A stretch of 64,000 nucleotides of DNA from the NCBI RefSeq assembly GCF_000711795.1, contig NZ_JONH01000002.1:397371-461370 (forward strand). The letters are read 5' to 3'. This document shows positions 25,121-33,980 of this stretch, piece by piece; the first letter of the stretch is position 1; every line of letters begins with the position of its first letter. Source of the DNA: Vibrio pacinii DSM 19139 (GTDB taxonomy: Bacteria > Pseudomonadota > Gammaproteobacteria > Enterobacterales > Vibrionaceae). A program made the translations under genes and the position numbers. The notes beneath the pieces are model-generated. The model saw only the letters and a program-made list of their open reading frames with translations. It ran no database searches and was not told where the DNA came from.

Positions 25121-25894
25121 ATGATGCCTCAAGATGTCCAAGCGGAATTTCCCGCTAAATGCGAACAATGTGAATGTCACAAATCAAAAATGAGCGATTT
25201 TACCATGGCTTTTCAGCCGATTTGGGATTTAAAGCATGAGAAGTTATTTGGCTACGAGGCATTGGTTAGAGGGGTGAACAACGAGTCTGCTTATGATGTC
25301 CTTTCGCAAGTTAATGATGAGAATAAGTATTACTTTGATCAGCAATGTCGCGCTAAAGCGATCAAACTGGCTGCAGAGTTAGGCTTAGACTCAATTTTAA
25401 GTATTAACTTTTTGCCTAACGCCGTCTACGAACCCAAACGTTGCCTCGCGACGACTTTAAGGTTAGCTAAAAAGTACGATTTTCCTACTCAACGAATTAT
25501 GTTTGAGTTTACTGAAGTCGAGAGAATGCGTGATACCGAGCATCTTAAAAACATTATTCAGTGTTACCGTGATTTAGGCTTTCTAACCGCAGTAGATGAT
25601 TTTGGTGCGGGCTATTCCGGTCTGAGCTTATTGGCCGACTTTCAGCCCAACATTGCCAAACTAGACATGGCATTGATCCGTAATATCGATTCATCCAATA
25701 GCCGACAAGTGATCGTTAAAAACTGTGTTTCGATGTTCAAACAATTGGGTATTACCGTGTTAGCGGAAGGGATCGAAACAGTTGAAGAACTGGCGTTTTT
25801 AAAATCCCTTGATGTGGATTTAATTCAAGGCTATTTGGTGGCAAGACCTGGCTTTGAAACACTACCTCAACCCGATCTCGATAAACTGCTCTAG
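25121..25894 (+). CDS. Stand-alone EAL c-di-GMP phosphodiesterase
   Basis: A 257-residue single EAL domain without sensory or GGDEF parts. The catalytic set looks complete: EAL at 46-48, SINFLPN, EFTE, DDFGAGYSG, KLDMALI, AEGIE and QGYLVARP, so active hydrolysis of c-di-GMP is expected. The N-terminal ~25 residues carry three closely spaced cysteines (C14, C17, C19) that could bind a metal or sense redox state. Single gene, cytoplasmic. Confidence 0.9.
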   Translation: MMPQDVQAEFPAKCEQCECHKSKMSDFTMAFQPIWDLKHEKLFGYEALVRGVNNESAYDVLSQVNDENKYYFDQQCRAKAIKLAAELGLDSILSINFLPNAVYEPKRCLATTLRLAKKYDFPTQRIMFEFTEVERMRDTEHLKNIIQCYRDLGFLTAVDDFGAGYSGLSLLADFQPNIAKLDMALIRNIDSSNSRQVIVKNCVSMFKQLGITVLAEGIETVEELAFLKSLDVDLIQGYLVARPGFETLPQPDLDKLL

Positions 25895-26065
25895 TCCAGA
25901 TCCATTCAACCTTACTCATTTGATCGGTCGTCTCTCGTCACCAACGAGAGCTTAACGATACTCGCTCGATGAAGTTATTTGTTTTGCTTGGAAATTTATT
26001 GCACCGAGTCGATTTTTCATTCATATATAAGCTGACTCAACTATTCGCCATGCCAAGGACGCGTT

Positions 26066-27001
26066 ATGAATGACTTTATTATTTCTCGATGGGATTTTTC
26101 ATCGGGTACTGCACAACTTGAAGCCAATCAAGCACAGCGTATCACTGCAAAAAACTGGTACCACTGTCAGCGTGATCAACCGGGATTGCGCGAATGGCTC
26201 ATGGAAAATCAAATCCCTGAGGGTATCGTTGATTCATTGTTGGCGGATGATACTCGCCCGCGCTTTGAAAGTTATGACGATGATAACTTTTTAATTATCT
26301 TGCGTGGTATTAACCTCAATCAGGGGTCAGAGCCTGACGATATGCTGAGTCTGCGTATACTCTGGTACAAGGGCGCACTGATTTCGACTCGTAAAGTGCC
26401 GTCGCGCGCGGTTTCAACGCTTATTAATCGATTGGAACAGGGCAAGGGGCCCAACAGCCTTGATGCGGTGTTAATGTCGATGATCAATGGTATTAACCGC
26501 CTTATTGCTGATTTTCTGACCCCGATAGAAGACAAGATCAACGAACTTGAAGGCGAGGAGCAGGCCAGCCTTAATACGCTCAATCAGCTCCACTTTCGTT
26601 TGCTTAAATTACGCCGTTACCTCAAGCCGCAGCGTTATGTGTTTGAAGATTTGATCAGTGCCGATCTCGTGATGTTAACCAATCAGAAAACCCAAGTGAA
26701 AAATGGTTTGGACCTGATTTTGCGTATAAATGAATCCATCGAGTTCTATATGGATCAGATCAATCACCAATTGGCGAACTTGGCTCAAAAGCAAAGTGAA
26801 ATCATGAATCGAAATACCTACCTTTTTTCGATTATTGCTGGCATCTTCCTTCCCGCCAGTTTCTTTACTGGATTGCTTGGGGTTAATATCGGTGGGATGC
26901 CGGGTGTTGATAGCCCGATGGCATTTACCCTATTTTGTATTGCTTTAGTTATCGTCAGTGTAATTGAAGTGGTGATACTGAGAAAGTTGAGGTTTATTTA
27001 G
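26066..27001 (+). CDS. zntB: CorA-family zinc/divalent cation transporter, ZntB type
   Basis: A 311-residue CorA-superfamily protein: long cytoplasmic alpha/beta and helical part followed by two C-terminal membrane helices. The selectivity motif between them reads GVNIGGMPG, the ZntB variant of the CorA GMN. Zinc transport is the reported role for ZntB; direction has been debated. The stop shares its last base with the GTG of the next gene (TAGTG), indicating an operon. Confidence 0.88.
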   Translation: MNDFIISRWDFSSGTAQLEANQAQRITAKNWYHCQRDQPGLREWLMENQIPEGIVDSLLADDTRPRFESYDDDNFLIILRGINLNQGSEPDDMLSLRILWYKGALISTRKVPSRAVSTLINRLEQGKGPNSLDAVLMSMINGINRLIADFLTPIEDKINELEGEEQASLNTLNQLHFRLLKLRRYLKPQRYVFEDLISADLVMLTNQKTQVKNGLDLILRINESIEFYMDQINHQLANLAQKQSEIMNRNTYLFSIIAGIFLPASFFTGLLGVNIGGMPGVDSPMAFTLFCIALVIVSVIEVVILRKLRFI

Positions 27002-27543
27002 TGGATGAGTTTTTCCCGCTGACTTTGGTAAGCAAGCAAGCGTTGTTAGCTTGCTTATTAATTGTCGGCTATCTGGTGCTGCGACGTATAGGGCAGCGTG
27101 GGATTACTAGGTTAGCCAGTAATAAGCGCGTATCGCTTGAAAGGACAAAGTTTGTCACTAAGGCCTTCAACTTGATGGCGTTTATTTTATTTGTTTCGTT
27201 TTTTACCATTATTCTTGACCTAGGCTTTGGCGATATTTCTCTATTTCTGTCGTCGATATTCGCTGTGCTCGGTGTGGCGCTGTTTGCCCAATGGTCTATT
27301 TTAAGTAACCTGACCGCCAGCATATTGATCTTTTTTGTCTTTCCTTATCGTATTGGCGATACGGTTAAGGTGGCCGAAAAGGATGAAGATATCAGTGGCG
27401 TGATCATCGATATCACCATGTTCCATGTGATTTTGCGTCATGCCAATGGCAACATCATTACATACCCGAATAGTCTGATTTTGCAAAAAGGCGTGACTAA
27501 AGTTGTGCCGAAAAACTTACCAAACTCGGCCGCCGAAGAGTAG
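27001..27543 (+). CDS. Small MscS-type mechanosensitive channel
   Basis: A 180-residue membrane protein with three N-terminal hydrophobic segments and the MscS core (pore-lining AVLGVALFAQWSILSNLTASILIF, then FPYRIGDTVKV of the beta domain). It is much shorter than MscS (286 residues) because the C-terminal cytoplasmic cage is missing; the end is natural, not a frameshift. It would open in response to osmotic downshock or modulate ion flow. The GTG start overlaps the zntB stop by one base. Confidence 0.83.
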   Translation: MDEFFPLTLVSKQALLACLLIVGYLVLRRIGQRGITRLASNKRVSLERTKFVTKAFNLMAFILFVSFFTIILDLGFGDISLFLSSIFAVLGVALFAQWSILSNLTASILIFFVFPYRIGDTVKVAEKDEDISGVIIDITMFHVILRHANGNIITYPNSLILQKGVTKVVPKNLPNSAAEE

Positions 27544-27581
27544 CCACTTGGCTGGTTAAACTACTGAGTAAAGAGATCGTC

Positions 27582-27977
27582 ATGAAATTGAGCTTTAATT
27601 TTGAAGATGCTGGGCAAATTTTTGTCGGCGCTTTTGCGCTGGCGGTACCGATCTCTTTTTCGGAAGAAGCGTGGCGACTGGGAGAGACGCTGCCAACCAG
27701 TAACTTATTAATGTTAATGACCTTGTCACTGACATTTTTGACTTTGTTTACTTATGAGAGTGTCTTTCAACGCGATATTCAACACCGCAAAGGCGTGTTT
27801 GTTCTGCGGATTGTCTCGGCTTATGTCATGGCGGCGTTTGTGGTGGCGTTGGTATTAGTGTGTATCGACAAACTTCCCTTGGTTGATGATCCCGTGACAT
27901 CGTTAAAGCGAGTGATTGTCATCGCCATGCCCGCGTCTATGGGCGCGATAGTGGTTGATAGCTTCGATAAAGAGTAA
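27582..27977 (+). CDS. DUF2391 integral membrane protein
   Basis: A 131-residue protein with four hydrophobic segments. The N-terminal FVGAFALAVPISFSEEAWRLG matches the DUF2391 family, whose function is unknown. It follows the MscS-like gene by 38 bases on the same strand and may belong to the same transcript as zntB. Confidence 0.75.
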   Translation: MKLSFNFEDAGQIFVGAFALAVPISFSEEAWRLGETLPTSNLLMLMTLSLTFLTLFTYESVFQRDIQHRKGVFVLRIVSAYVMAAFVVALVLVCIDKLPLVDDPVTSLKRVIVIAMPASMGAIVVDSFDKE

Positions 27978-27991
27978 TCCTCTAGTCAAGG

Positions 27992-28933
27992 TTAATTCAT
28001 CTCACCAAATTGTTTGCGATATTGCTGCGGCGATACTCCGACCAAACGGCGAAAGTGATGGCGAAGTGTCGTTGCGTTGTCAAAACCTGATATGGCGGCT
28101 AATTGCTCGATTGAGTGCGCTTGTTGTTCCAATAATCCTTTCGCCCTTTCTATGCGCTGCTGAATCAACCACTCTTTCGGCGAGAGGTTAAAGCTGGCGC
28201 GAAATTTACGATCAAAGGTGCGTCGTGACATATTGGCCTCCCGGGCCAATTCATCGACATTCATGTTTCTATCGAGATGACTATTTGCCCAATCTATCGC
28301 TTGAGCAAATTGGTTTGGCACGGCGAGTAATGGTGTATCAACAAATTGTGCTTGCCCCCCAAGGCGGTGCGATGACACAACCAGTCTTTTGGCGACCTGA
28401 TTGGCAACATGATAACCAAAGTCTTGCCTGATCACGGCCAAACCAAGGTCAAGGGCGGCGGCGCTACCTGCCGAGCAGCCAATATTGCCATCAAACACGT
28501 ACAACACATCAGGTTGGTAATCAACTTGCGGAAACTGTTGGCAAAAGCGTTGCTGATACATCCAGTGGGTAGTGGCTTTTCTACCGTTTAGTAACCCAAG
28601 CGTACCAAGCAAAAAAGAACCTGAACACAAAGTGAGCACTCGCTTACCCGAATCCACAAATTGCCTAACCTGCTGGCTAATTGCGGCTGGGGTCGGGTAG
28701 TCCCATGTCGGCCAACCTGGAATCACTAACGTGTCATACGCTTCAAGGCTAGAGATACTCGTTACGTTGAGCGAGATATTCCCTGTCGTGTTGATTGCAC
28801 CTTGTTCTAGGCTAACGACGTCGGTTTGATACCAGGTGGTAAATTCCGGGCGTGGCAGCGCAAACAGTTCAATCGCGCACGACATTTCAAATAAGGTCAG
28901 GTGAGAGTGAGCGAGAATCGCAACGTTATGCAT
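27992..28933 (-). CDS. GlxA-type AraC-family regulator
   Basis: A 313-residue regulator with an N-terminal DJ-1/PfpI domain (about 1-180; GWPTWDYP, LTLCSGSFLLG with the nucleophile-elbow Cys) and a C-terminal AraC DNA-binding domain with two helix-turn-helix units (VDELAREANMSRRTFDRKF and IEQLAAISGFDNATTLRHHF). Such proteins often control nearby metabolic genes; the divergent rhodanese gene begins 128 bases away and is a candidate target. Confidence 0.9.
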   Translation of the reverse strand: MHNVAILAHSHLTLFEMSCAIELFALPRPEFTTWYQTDVVSLEQGAINTTGNISLNVTSISSLEAYDTLVIPGWPTWDYPTPAAISQQVRQFVDSGKRVLTLCSGSFLLGTLGLLNGRKATTHWMYQQRFCQQFPQVDYQPDVLYVFDGNIGCSAGSAAALDLGLAVIRQDFGYHVANQVAKRLVVSSHRLGGQAQFVDTPLLAVPNQFAQAIDWANSHLDRNMNVDELAREANMSRRTFDRKFRASFNLSPKEWLIQQRIERAKGLLEQQAHSIEQLAAISGFDNATTLRHHFRRLVGVSPQQYRKQFGEMN

Positions 28934-29060
28934 CTTAAGATCCTAAGATAAAGTGATGTTGGCTTAAAATTAACGATAACTGTCTTTTAAGCCAATGTCA
29001 CCTCGTCTGATTTGCGTGCATGATAATGATTCATTACCACTCAGGGAGAGGAGCATTATT

Positions 29061-29453
29061 ATGACAAGCGCAGTATCACGAATCACAGCAGCCCCCAGCC
29101 AGCAGGCGTTGGCGCACTTTGAATCATTATTGAAGTTTGAGACCGACTGCTGGGATGTGCACCACGCGTTAACCAACCACAGCCAAGACTTTATTCTGGT
29201 TGATGTCCGAGGCGCTGCGTTGTACGACGCTGGGCACATTCAGGGCGCTATCAATATTCCTCATGCGCGACTTAACCACAAGCAGCTCGAGTCTTACCCG
29301 AGTGACACGCTATTTGTTGTTTATTGTGCCGGGCCGCATTGTAACGCGACCGAGAAAGCGGCGATTCGCTTAGCTAAGTTAGGCCGTCCAGTTAAGAAGA
29401 TGATCGGTGGTGTGACTGGGTGGCAAGATGAAGGATTTGTACTGATCTCGTAA
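29061..29453 (+). CDS. Rhodanese-domain protein
   Basis: A 130-residue single rhodanese domain. The active-site loop YCAGPHCNATEKAA contains the Cys expected to carry sulfur, and DVRGAALYDAGHIQGAINIPH is the CH2A-type region. The ATG at 29061 is chosen because GAGAGGAG lies just upstream; an earlier in-frame ATG has none. Divergent from the GlxA-type regulator, which may control it. Substrate unknown. Confidence 0.88.
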   Translation: MTSAVSRITAAPSQQALAHFESLLKFETDCWDVHHALTNHSQDFILVDVRGAALYDAGHIQGAINIPHARLNHKQLESYPSDTLFVVYCAGPHCNATEKAAIRLAKLGRPVKKMIGGVTGWQDEGFVLIS

Positions 29454-29569
29454 GGGTATCAACAGCACTATGCGTCTTATACATAGCACTATTGTAAAAA
29501 TGTCATTTGAGTCATCGAGTGCCAGTCTCTACACTTCGCGCTCTTTAAAAACCGCTGAGAGGATCCATC

Positions 29570-29746
29570 ATGTTTTCTCAATCACTTTTCGCTCAGCTAA
29601 GCAGAATGACGCTATTGCTGGTTCTGTCATTAATTGTTGTGCATCACTCGCCAAGATTGCTGACGTTGTTAGCACAGCAAGCCATAGACAGTGGTTGTCA
29701 CCAGACCACCCACAGTGAAGCCAATCATTCTCACCATCATCATTAG
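29570..29746 (+). CDS. 58-residue membrane protein with His-rich tail
   Basis: A short ORF with GAGAGGA 8-14 bases before the ATG. The product has one hydrophobic segment (about residues 12-30, LLLVLSLIVVHH) and a C-terminal tail with a Cys and seven His (CHQTTHSEANHSHHHH). It ends 9 bases before the MFS start, so the two are very likely co-translated. The tail suggests metal binding or a small accessory subunit for the transporter. No family recognised. Confidence 0.7.
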   Translation: MFSQSLFAQLSRMTLLLVLSLIVVHHSPRLLTLLAQQAIDSGCHQTTHSEANHSHHHH

Positions 29747-29755
29747 GGTAAAGCG

Positions 29756-30967
29756 ATGAGTATTTTTCGATTTCCACCGATCGTTTGGCTCGGTATTGCC
29801 ATTCTGATTGTCTGTCTTGGTATCAGACAATCATTTGGTATTTTTATGATGCCAATCTCGGACTATTTTCACACAGGACGTGAATTCTTTAGCTTCGCGA
29901 TTGCGCTGCAAAACCTATTGTTTGGCGTTTTTCAACCCTTTGTTGGTATGGCGGCCGATCGTTTTGGGTCAAAGCGAATTATTATCCTTGGCGCCATCAG
30001 TTATGGTTTAGGTCTATATTTGACCTCACTTGCCATGGCGCCGAGTGTTCTTTATCTCACTCTGGGGGTTCTCGTTGGCCTTGGTTTGAGTGCAACCAGT
30101 TACGTTATTGTGCTCGGAGCGGTCGCTAAAGTCGTGCCTGCAGAGCATGCTGCTAAAGCATTTGGTCTTACCACGGCGGCGGGCTCGTTTGGTATGTTTG
30201 CCATGATCCCGGGCGCGCACACCTTGCTCAGTGAGTTTGGTTGGCAAGCGGCGCTGCAAGTGTTTGCGCTGTTGTGCACGACTATGATTGTGTTTGCGCT
30301 GTTTATGCGTACCAGTCAATCGTCTCACAATGCAACCATGCAAAGTCATGCAGAGCAGCAACAAACACTACGACAAGCGCTGACACAAGCGTTTGCCCAC
30401 AAAGGTTACTGGTTAATTCACTTAGGTTTCTTTGTCTGCGGCTTTCACGTGATGTTTATAGCGACGCATTTGCCAAGCTATTTGGCTGATAAGCAGTTAC
30501 CCGCCTCGACAGCAGCAATGGCGTTGGCGTACGTGGGCATTTTTAATATCTTTGGCTCGTATTTTTGGGGAGTAATGGGCGATAAATTTAATAAGCGCCA
30601 TACGATGTCCGCGCTCTATTTGATGCGCACTTTGGTTATAGCAGCGTTTGTGACCCTGCCTGTGACAGAACATACTGCAGCGATATTTGGCGCCGCGATT
30701 GGGTTTTGTTGGTTAGGCACGGTGCCGCTAACGTCGGGCTTAGTACGTCAGATCTTCGGTGCGAAATATCTATCGACTTTATACGGCTTGGTGTTTTTTA
30801 CCCACCAGGTGGGCAGTTTCTTAGGCGCTTGGGCGGGTGGCCGAATCTATGACTACTACGGTTCCTATGAGCCAATTTGGTGGTCAACTGTGGTGTTGGC
30901 GTTTGCCGCGGCCTTGATTCATTTACCGATCAATGACCAACCTGTGCGTCAATTAGAAACGGCGTAA
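29756..30967 (+). CDS. MFS transporter (OFA/monocarboxylate-like)
   Basis: A 403-residue 12-helix major facilitator with RQSFGIFMMPIS in helix 1 and GMAADRFGSKR in loop 2-3, closest in feel to the oxalate/formate-antiporter and monocarboxylate branch. The gap to the small His-tailed gene is 9 bases. Substrate unknown; if the His tail binds metal the pair might handle a metal complex. It ends in front of a hairpin terminator and the photolyase pair. Confidence 0.8.
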   Translation: MSIFRFPPIVWLGIAILIVCLGIRQSFGIFMMPISDYFHTGREFFSFAIALQNLLFGVFQPFVGMAADRFGSKRIIILGAISYGLGLYLTSLAMAPSVLYLTLGVLVGLGLSATSYVIVLGAVAKVVPAEHAAKAFGLTTAAGSFGMFAMIPGAHTLLSEFGWQAALQVFALLCTTMIVFALFMRTSQSSHNATMQSHAEQQQTLRQALTQAFAHKGYWLIHLGFFVCGFHVMFIATHLPSYLADKQLPASTAAMALAYVGIFNIFGSYFWGVMGDKFNKRHTMSALYLMRTLVIAAFVTLPVTEHTAAIFGAAIGFCWLGTVPLTSGLVRQIFGAKYLSTLYGLVFFTHQVGSFLGAWAGGRIYDYYGSYEPIWWSTVVLAFAAALIHLPINDQPVRQLETA

Positions 30968-31014
30968 TTAACCTTGCTCAACTAAACTCTATACGCTTGT
31001 CGTTACGTATAAAC

Positions 31015-31048
31015 TCAGCGAGGCAACCTAGGCCTCGCTGATTGTTTT
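31015..31048 (+). terminator. Terminator after the MFS gene
   Basis: TCAGCGAGG / CCTCGCTGA, 9-bp stem with a 9-base loop, followed by ATTGTTTT. It lies just ahead of the cryptochrome ribosome-binding site. Confidence 0.7.
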
Positions 31049-31060
31049 ACAGGAGAAAAA

Positions 31061-32344
31061 ATGTTGCAGCAAACGATCGGGCTTTATTGGTTCAGTCATG
31101 ACCTAAGAGTTGAAGACAACAATTTGCTAGCGCTCGCCGCAAAAGAAGTGGATGCGTTGATTTGCGTCTATTGCCCTGCTGCGATTAGCCCTTTTTTGGC
31201 GCAATTTTCACAGCAAACTCAGTTTGGCACTGAGAAACAACGATTTATTGATCAGTCATTACACGATCTTGCTTTCCAGCTATCTCAATTCGACCAACAG
31301 CTAATGATCTTAAACGAGGACCCTTTTGATGCTCTGCATGAGCTTGTCAGCTCCGCGAAGGTCACTCATCTCTATTGCAATCGACATAGTGGTTACAATG
31401 AGCAGCGTTGCGTACAAGCTTTGCAGCAAACTTTCCCGTTACTCAAAGTCAGGCAAGAAAATGTCAGCAGCCTATTCCACGCAGAGCAACTGCCTTTTGA
31501 CCTCGACCAATTACCGAATACATTCACGCAGTTTCGCAAGCGCGTTGAGTCGCTTGAGTTACCTGCTTGTGCCAGCGTGAGTTCACTGCCGCAAGCGATT
31601 GAGCTTCCTTTTGCAAGCCTAGCTCCAGTTAAATACCCGACCAACGAGCAATGGTTGATTGGCGGGTCAACAGCGGGACTTGAGCATTGCCGAGATTATT
31701 TTGCAACTCACAATGCAAGTCAGTACAAACTAACTCGCAACGGTTTGGAGGGCAAAGATTACTCGACCAAATTCTCTGCTTGGCTTGCGCTCGGGTGTGT
31801 ATCACCAAGGCAGATAATGCGTCAGCTCTTAAGTTATCAAGCTCAGCATGGCGCTAATGACTCGACCTATTGGATCTATTTTGAGCTGCTGTGGCGAGAG
31901 TTTTTTTATTGGTACGCGATAAAACAGGGGCAACGACTGTTTGTTCACTCGGGTTTAAAAACAGCGGCAGTAAGCAAGCATTTTAATCAGGCACGCTTTG
32001 ACGCTTGGGTTCAAGGCCGAACTGGGTATGCCATTGTTGATGCCTGTATGCGCCAGCTTAGCCAAACCGGATATATGTCAAACCGTGGCCGCCAATTGGT
32101 CGCCAGCTGCTTTATTCATGAGCTCGGATTAGACTGGCGTTATGGTGCGGCTTACTTTGAAACTCAGTTGATTGATTACGATGTCGCGTCCAATTGGGGC
32201 AATTGGCAATATTTGGCGGGAGTCGGTGCCGATACTAATCCAAATCGTCAATTTAATCTCGAAAAACAAACCGCGATGTATGATCCACACGGGGTATTTA
32301 TTGCCCGCTGGCTTGAGACCAACAATCATGGAGTGACACCATAG
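31061..32344 (+). CDS. DASH-type cryptochrome
   Basis: A 427-residue flavoprotein of the photolyase/cryptochrome family. The N-terminal antenna domain begins GLYWFSHDLRVEDN; the FAD domain holds GCVSPRQI, WRDFF-like LLWREFFYWYA and the terminal DASH pattern YDVASNWGNWQYLAGVGAD with NPNRQFNLEKQ. DASH proteins repair cyclobutane dimers mainly in single-stranded DNA. It overlaps the following photolyase gene by one base (TAGTG), so the two are co-translated. Confidence 0.92.
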   Translation: MLQQTIGLYWFSHDLRVEDNNLLALAAKEVDALICVYCPAAISPFLAQFSQQTQFGTEKQRFIDQSLHDLAFQLSQFDQQLMILNEDPFDALHELVSSAKVTHLYCNRHSGYNEQRCVQALQQTFPLLKVRQENVSSLFHAEQLPFDLDQLPNTFTQFRKRVESLELPACASVSSLPQAIELPFASLAPVKYPTNEQWLIGGSTAGLEHCRDYFATHNASQYKLTRNGLEGKDYSTKFSAWLALGCVSPRQIMRQLLSYQAQHGANDSTYWIYFELLWREFFYWYAIKQGQRLFVHSGLKTAAVSKHFNQARFDAWVQGRTGYAIVDACMRQLSQTGYMSNRGRQLVASCFIHELGLDWRYGAAYFETQLIDYDVASNWGNWQYLAGVGADTNPNRQFNLEKQTAMYDPHGVFIARWLETNNHGVTP

Positions 32345-33888
32345 TGCAATTTAATACCATTCGACTGATTTTGGGCGATCAGCTTAATAGTAACCATTCA
32401 TGGTTTGCTCAGGTCGATGATTCAGTGCTTTATCTTATTGCAGAGCTTGATCAAGAGGCGCACTACACTCGCCATCATATCCAGAAAATATGCGCTTTCT
32501 TTGCCGCGATGGAGACGTTTTCCTATCAGTTGCAAGAGCAAGGCCATCAGGTGCTGCATTTGACCTTAGATGAAACTAAGCCGTTCGACTCGCTCAGTGA
32601 CTTGATTGGTCATTATGTCGCGACAACGGGCGCGAGTAAGTTTGAGTATCAAAGACCCGATGAATACCGCCTCTCTATACAGTTAGAGGCGCTCAAGCTA
32701 GAACAATGTGCATCACAACGTGTTGAAACGGAGCATTTCTTATTGCCTTACCCAGAGATTTGCGAGCATTTCAATAAAGGCAAACATGTGATGATGGAGC
32801 ATTTTTATCGCAAGATGCGTAAGCGCTTTGATATTTTAATGGATCAGGGAAAGCCGGTGGGCGGAAAGTGGAATTATGATGCCAACAATCGAAATAAGCT
32901 CAAACCAACCGATATTGAGCAACTTCCTGAACCGCTGATGTTTTCTGTGCCTATCGACGCAATACTTGAGCGCATCGAACGCCACAAAATTAGTACCTTA
33001 GGCAAAATAGGACCGACGTTATTTTGGCCCGTTAACCGCAATCAAAGTTTGTCACTGTTGGCGCATTTTTGTCAGGTTTGCTTGCCTCTGTTTGGTCGTT
33101 TTCAAGATGCGATGACCACGCAGCATTCGGCGAAGTGGAGCTTATACCACAGTCGACTGTCATTCTCGCTCAACAGTAAAATGTTAAGCCCGCTTGAGGT
33201 GGTTGAGGCGGCGTTGTCGGCTTATGGAAAAAACCCTGACATTGATATCGCTCAGGTAGAAGGTTTTATCCGACAAATCATCGGTTGGCGTGAATATGTT
33301 CGTGGTGTCTATTGGATCAACATGCCAGAGTATGCGCATAAAAATCATCTTAAGGCACAAAACCACCTCCCTGACTACTTCTGGAATGGCAAAACCAAAA
33401 TGGCCTGTCTGAGTCAAGCGATAGGTCAATCGTTGGATTATGCGTACGCGCATCATATACAGCGCTTAATGGTAACGGGGAATTTCTGTTTAATCAGCGA
33501 AATTGAACCGAGTCAGGTCGATGCTTGGTATCTAGGTATCTATATTGATGCGATTGAGTGGGTGGAAATGCCCAACACTCGTGGAATGGCGCTATTTGCC
33601 GATGGCGGTGTGGTCGGTACCAAGCCTTATGCGGCCAGTGGTGCGTATATCAATCGTATGAGTGACTACTGCAAGAGCTGTCATTATCAGATTAAGAGTA
33701 AAAGTGGTGAACGTTCTTGTCCGATGAACAGCTTGTATTGGCGATTTATGGTCAAACATCGTGATACGTTAGCCTCCAACCCTCGTATCGGTGTGATTTA
33801 TCGTTCTTGGGATAACATGGACTCTGACGCACAACAAGCGGTGTTAGAGACGGCGCAAGGCTATCTGAATAACTTAAATCACTTATAG
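32344..33888 (+). CDS. phrB: Iron-sulfur (6-4) photolyase, FeS-BCP/PhrB type
   Basis: A 514-residue member of the bacterial FeS-BCP cryptochrome/photolyase group, beginning IRLILGDQLNSNHSWF. Four cysteines at 355, 443, 446 and 459 keep the spacing of the [4Fe-4S] ligands of Agrobacterium PhrB (350, 438, 441, 454). PhrB repairs (6-4) photoproducts with blue light. The GTG start overlaps the cryptochrome stop. Together the pair covers both main UV lesions. Confidence 0.92.
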   Translation: MQFNTIRLILGDQLNSNHSWFAQVDDSVLYLIAELDQEAHYTRHHIQKICAFFAAMETFSYQLQEQGHQVLHLTLDETKPFDSLSDLIGHYVATTGASKFEYQRPDEYRLSIQLEALKLEQCASQRVETEHFLLPYPEICEHFNKGKHVMMEHFYRKMRKRFDILMDQGKPVGGKWNYDANNRNKLKPTDIEQLPEPLMFSVPIDAILERIERHKISTLGKIGPTLFWPVNRNQSLSLLAHFCQVCLPLFGRFQDAMTTQHSAKWSLYHSRLSFSLNSKMLSPLEVVEAALSAYGKNPDIDIAQVEGFIRQIIGWREYVRGVYWINMPEYAHKNHLKAQNHLPDYFWNGKTKMACLSQAIGQSLDYAYAHHIQRLMVTGNFCLISEIEPSQVDAWYLGIYIDAIEWVEMPNTRGMALFADGGVVGTKPYAASGAYINRMSDYCKSCHYQIKSKSGERSCPMNSLYWRFMVKHRDTLASNPRIGVIYRSWDNMDSDAQQAVLETAQGYLNNLNHL

Positions 33889-33980
33889 ATAAATTGGTTA
33901 TATGGTGGATAATCGCGGTTGATTAGATGTTCAATTGGACTATGATAGGTGTTCATTTTCCTTTGAATTAAAGGGTTTAT

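Noticed and set aside
25931..25950. CTCTCGT / ACGAGAG hairpin after the EAL gene
   Set aside because: Seven-base stem without a T-run; not convincing as a terminator.
29020..29034. TGATAATGATTCATT, half Fur box before the rhodanese gene
   Set aside because: Only the left half of the palindrome is present, and the downstream gene gives no iron connection.
29470..29718. 82-codon plus-strand frame overlapping the small His-tailed gene
   Set aside because: The overlapping 58-codon frame has a better ribosome-binding site, a membrane helix and tight spacing to the MFS gene.
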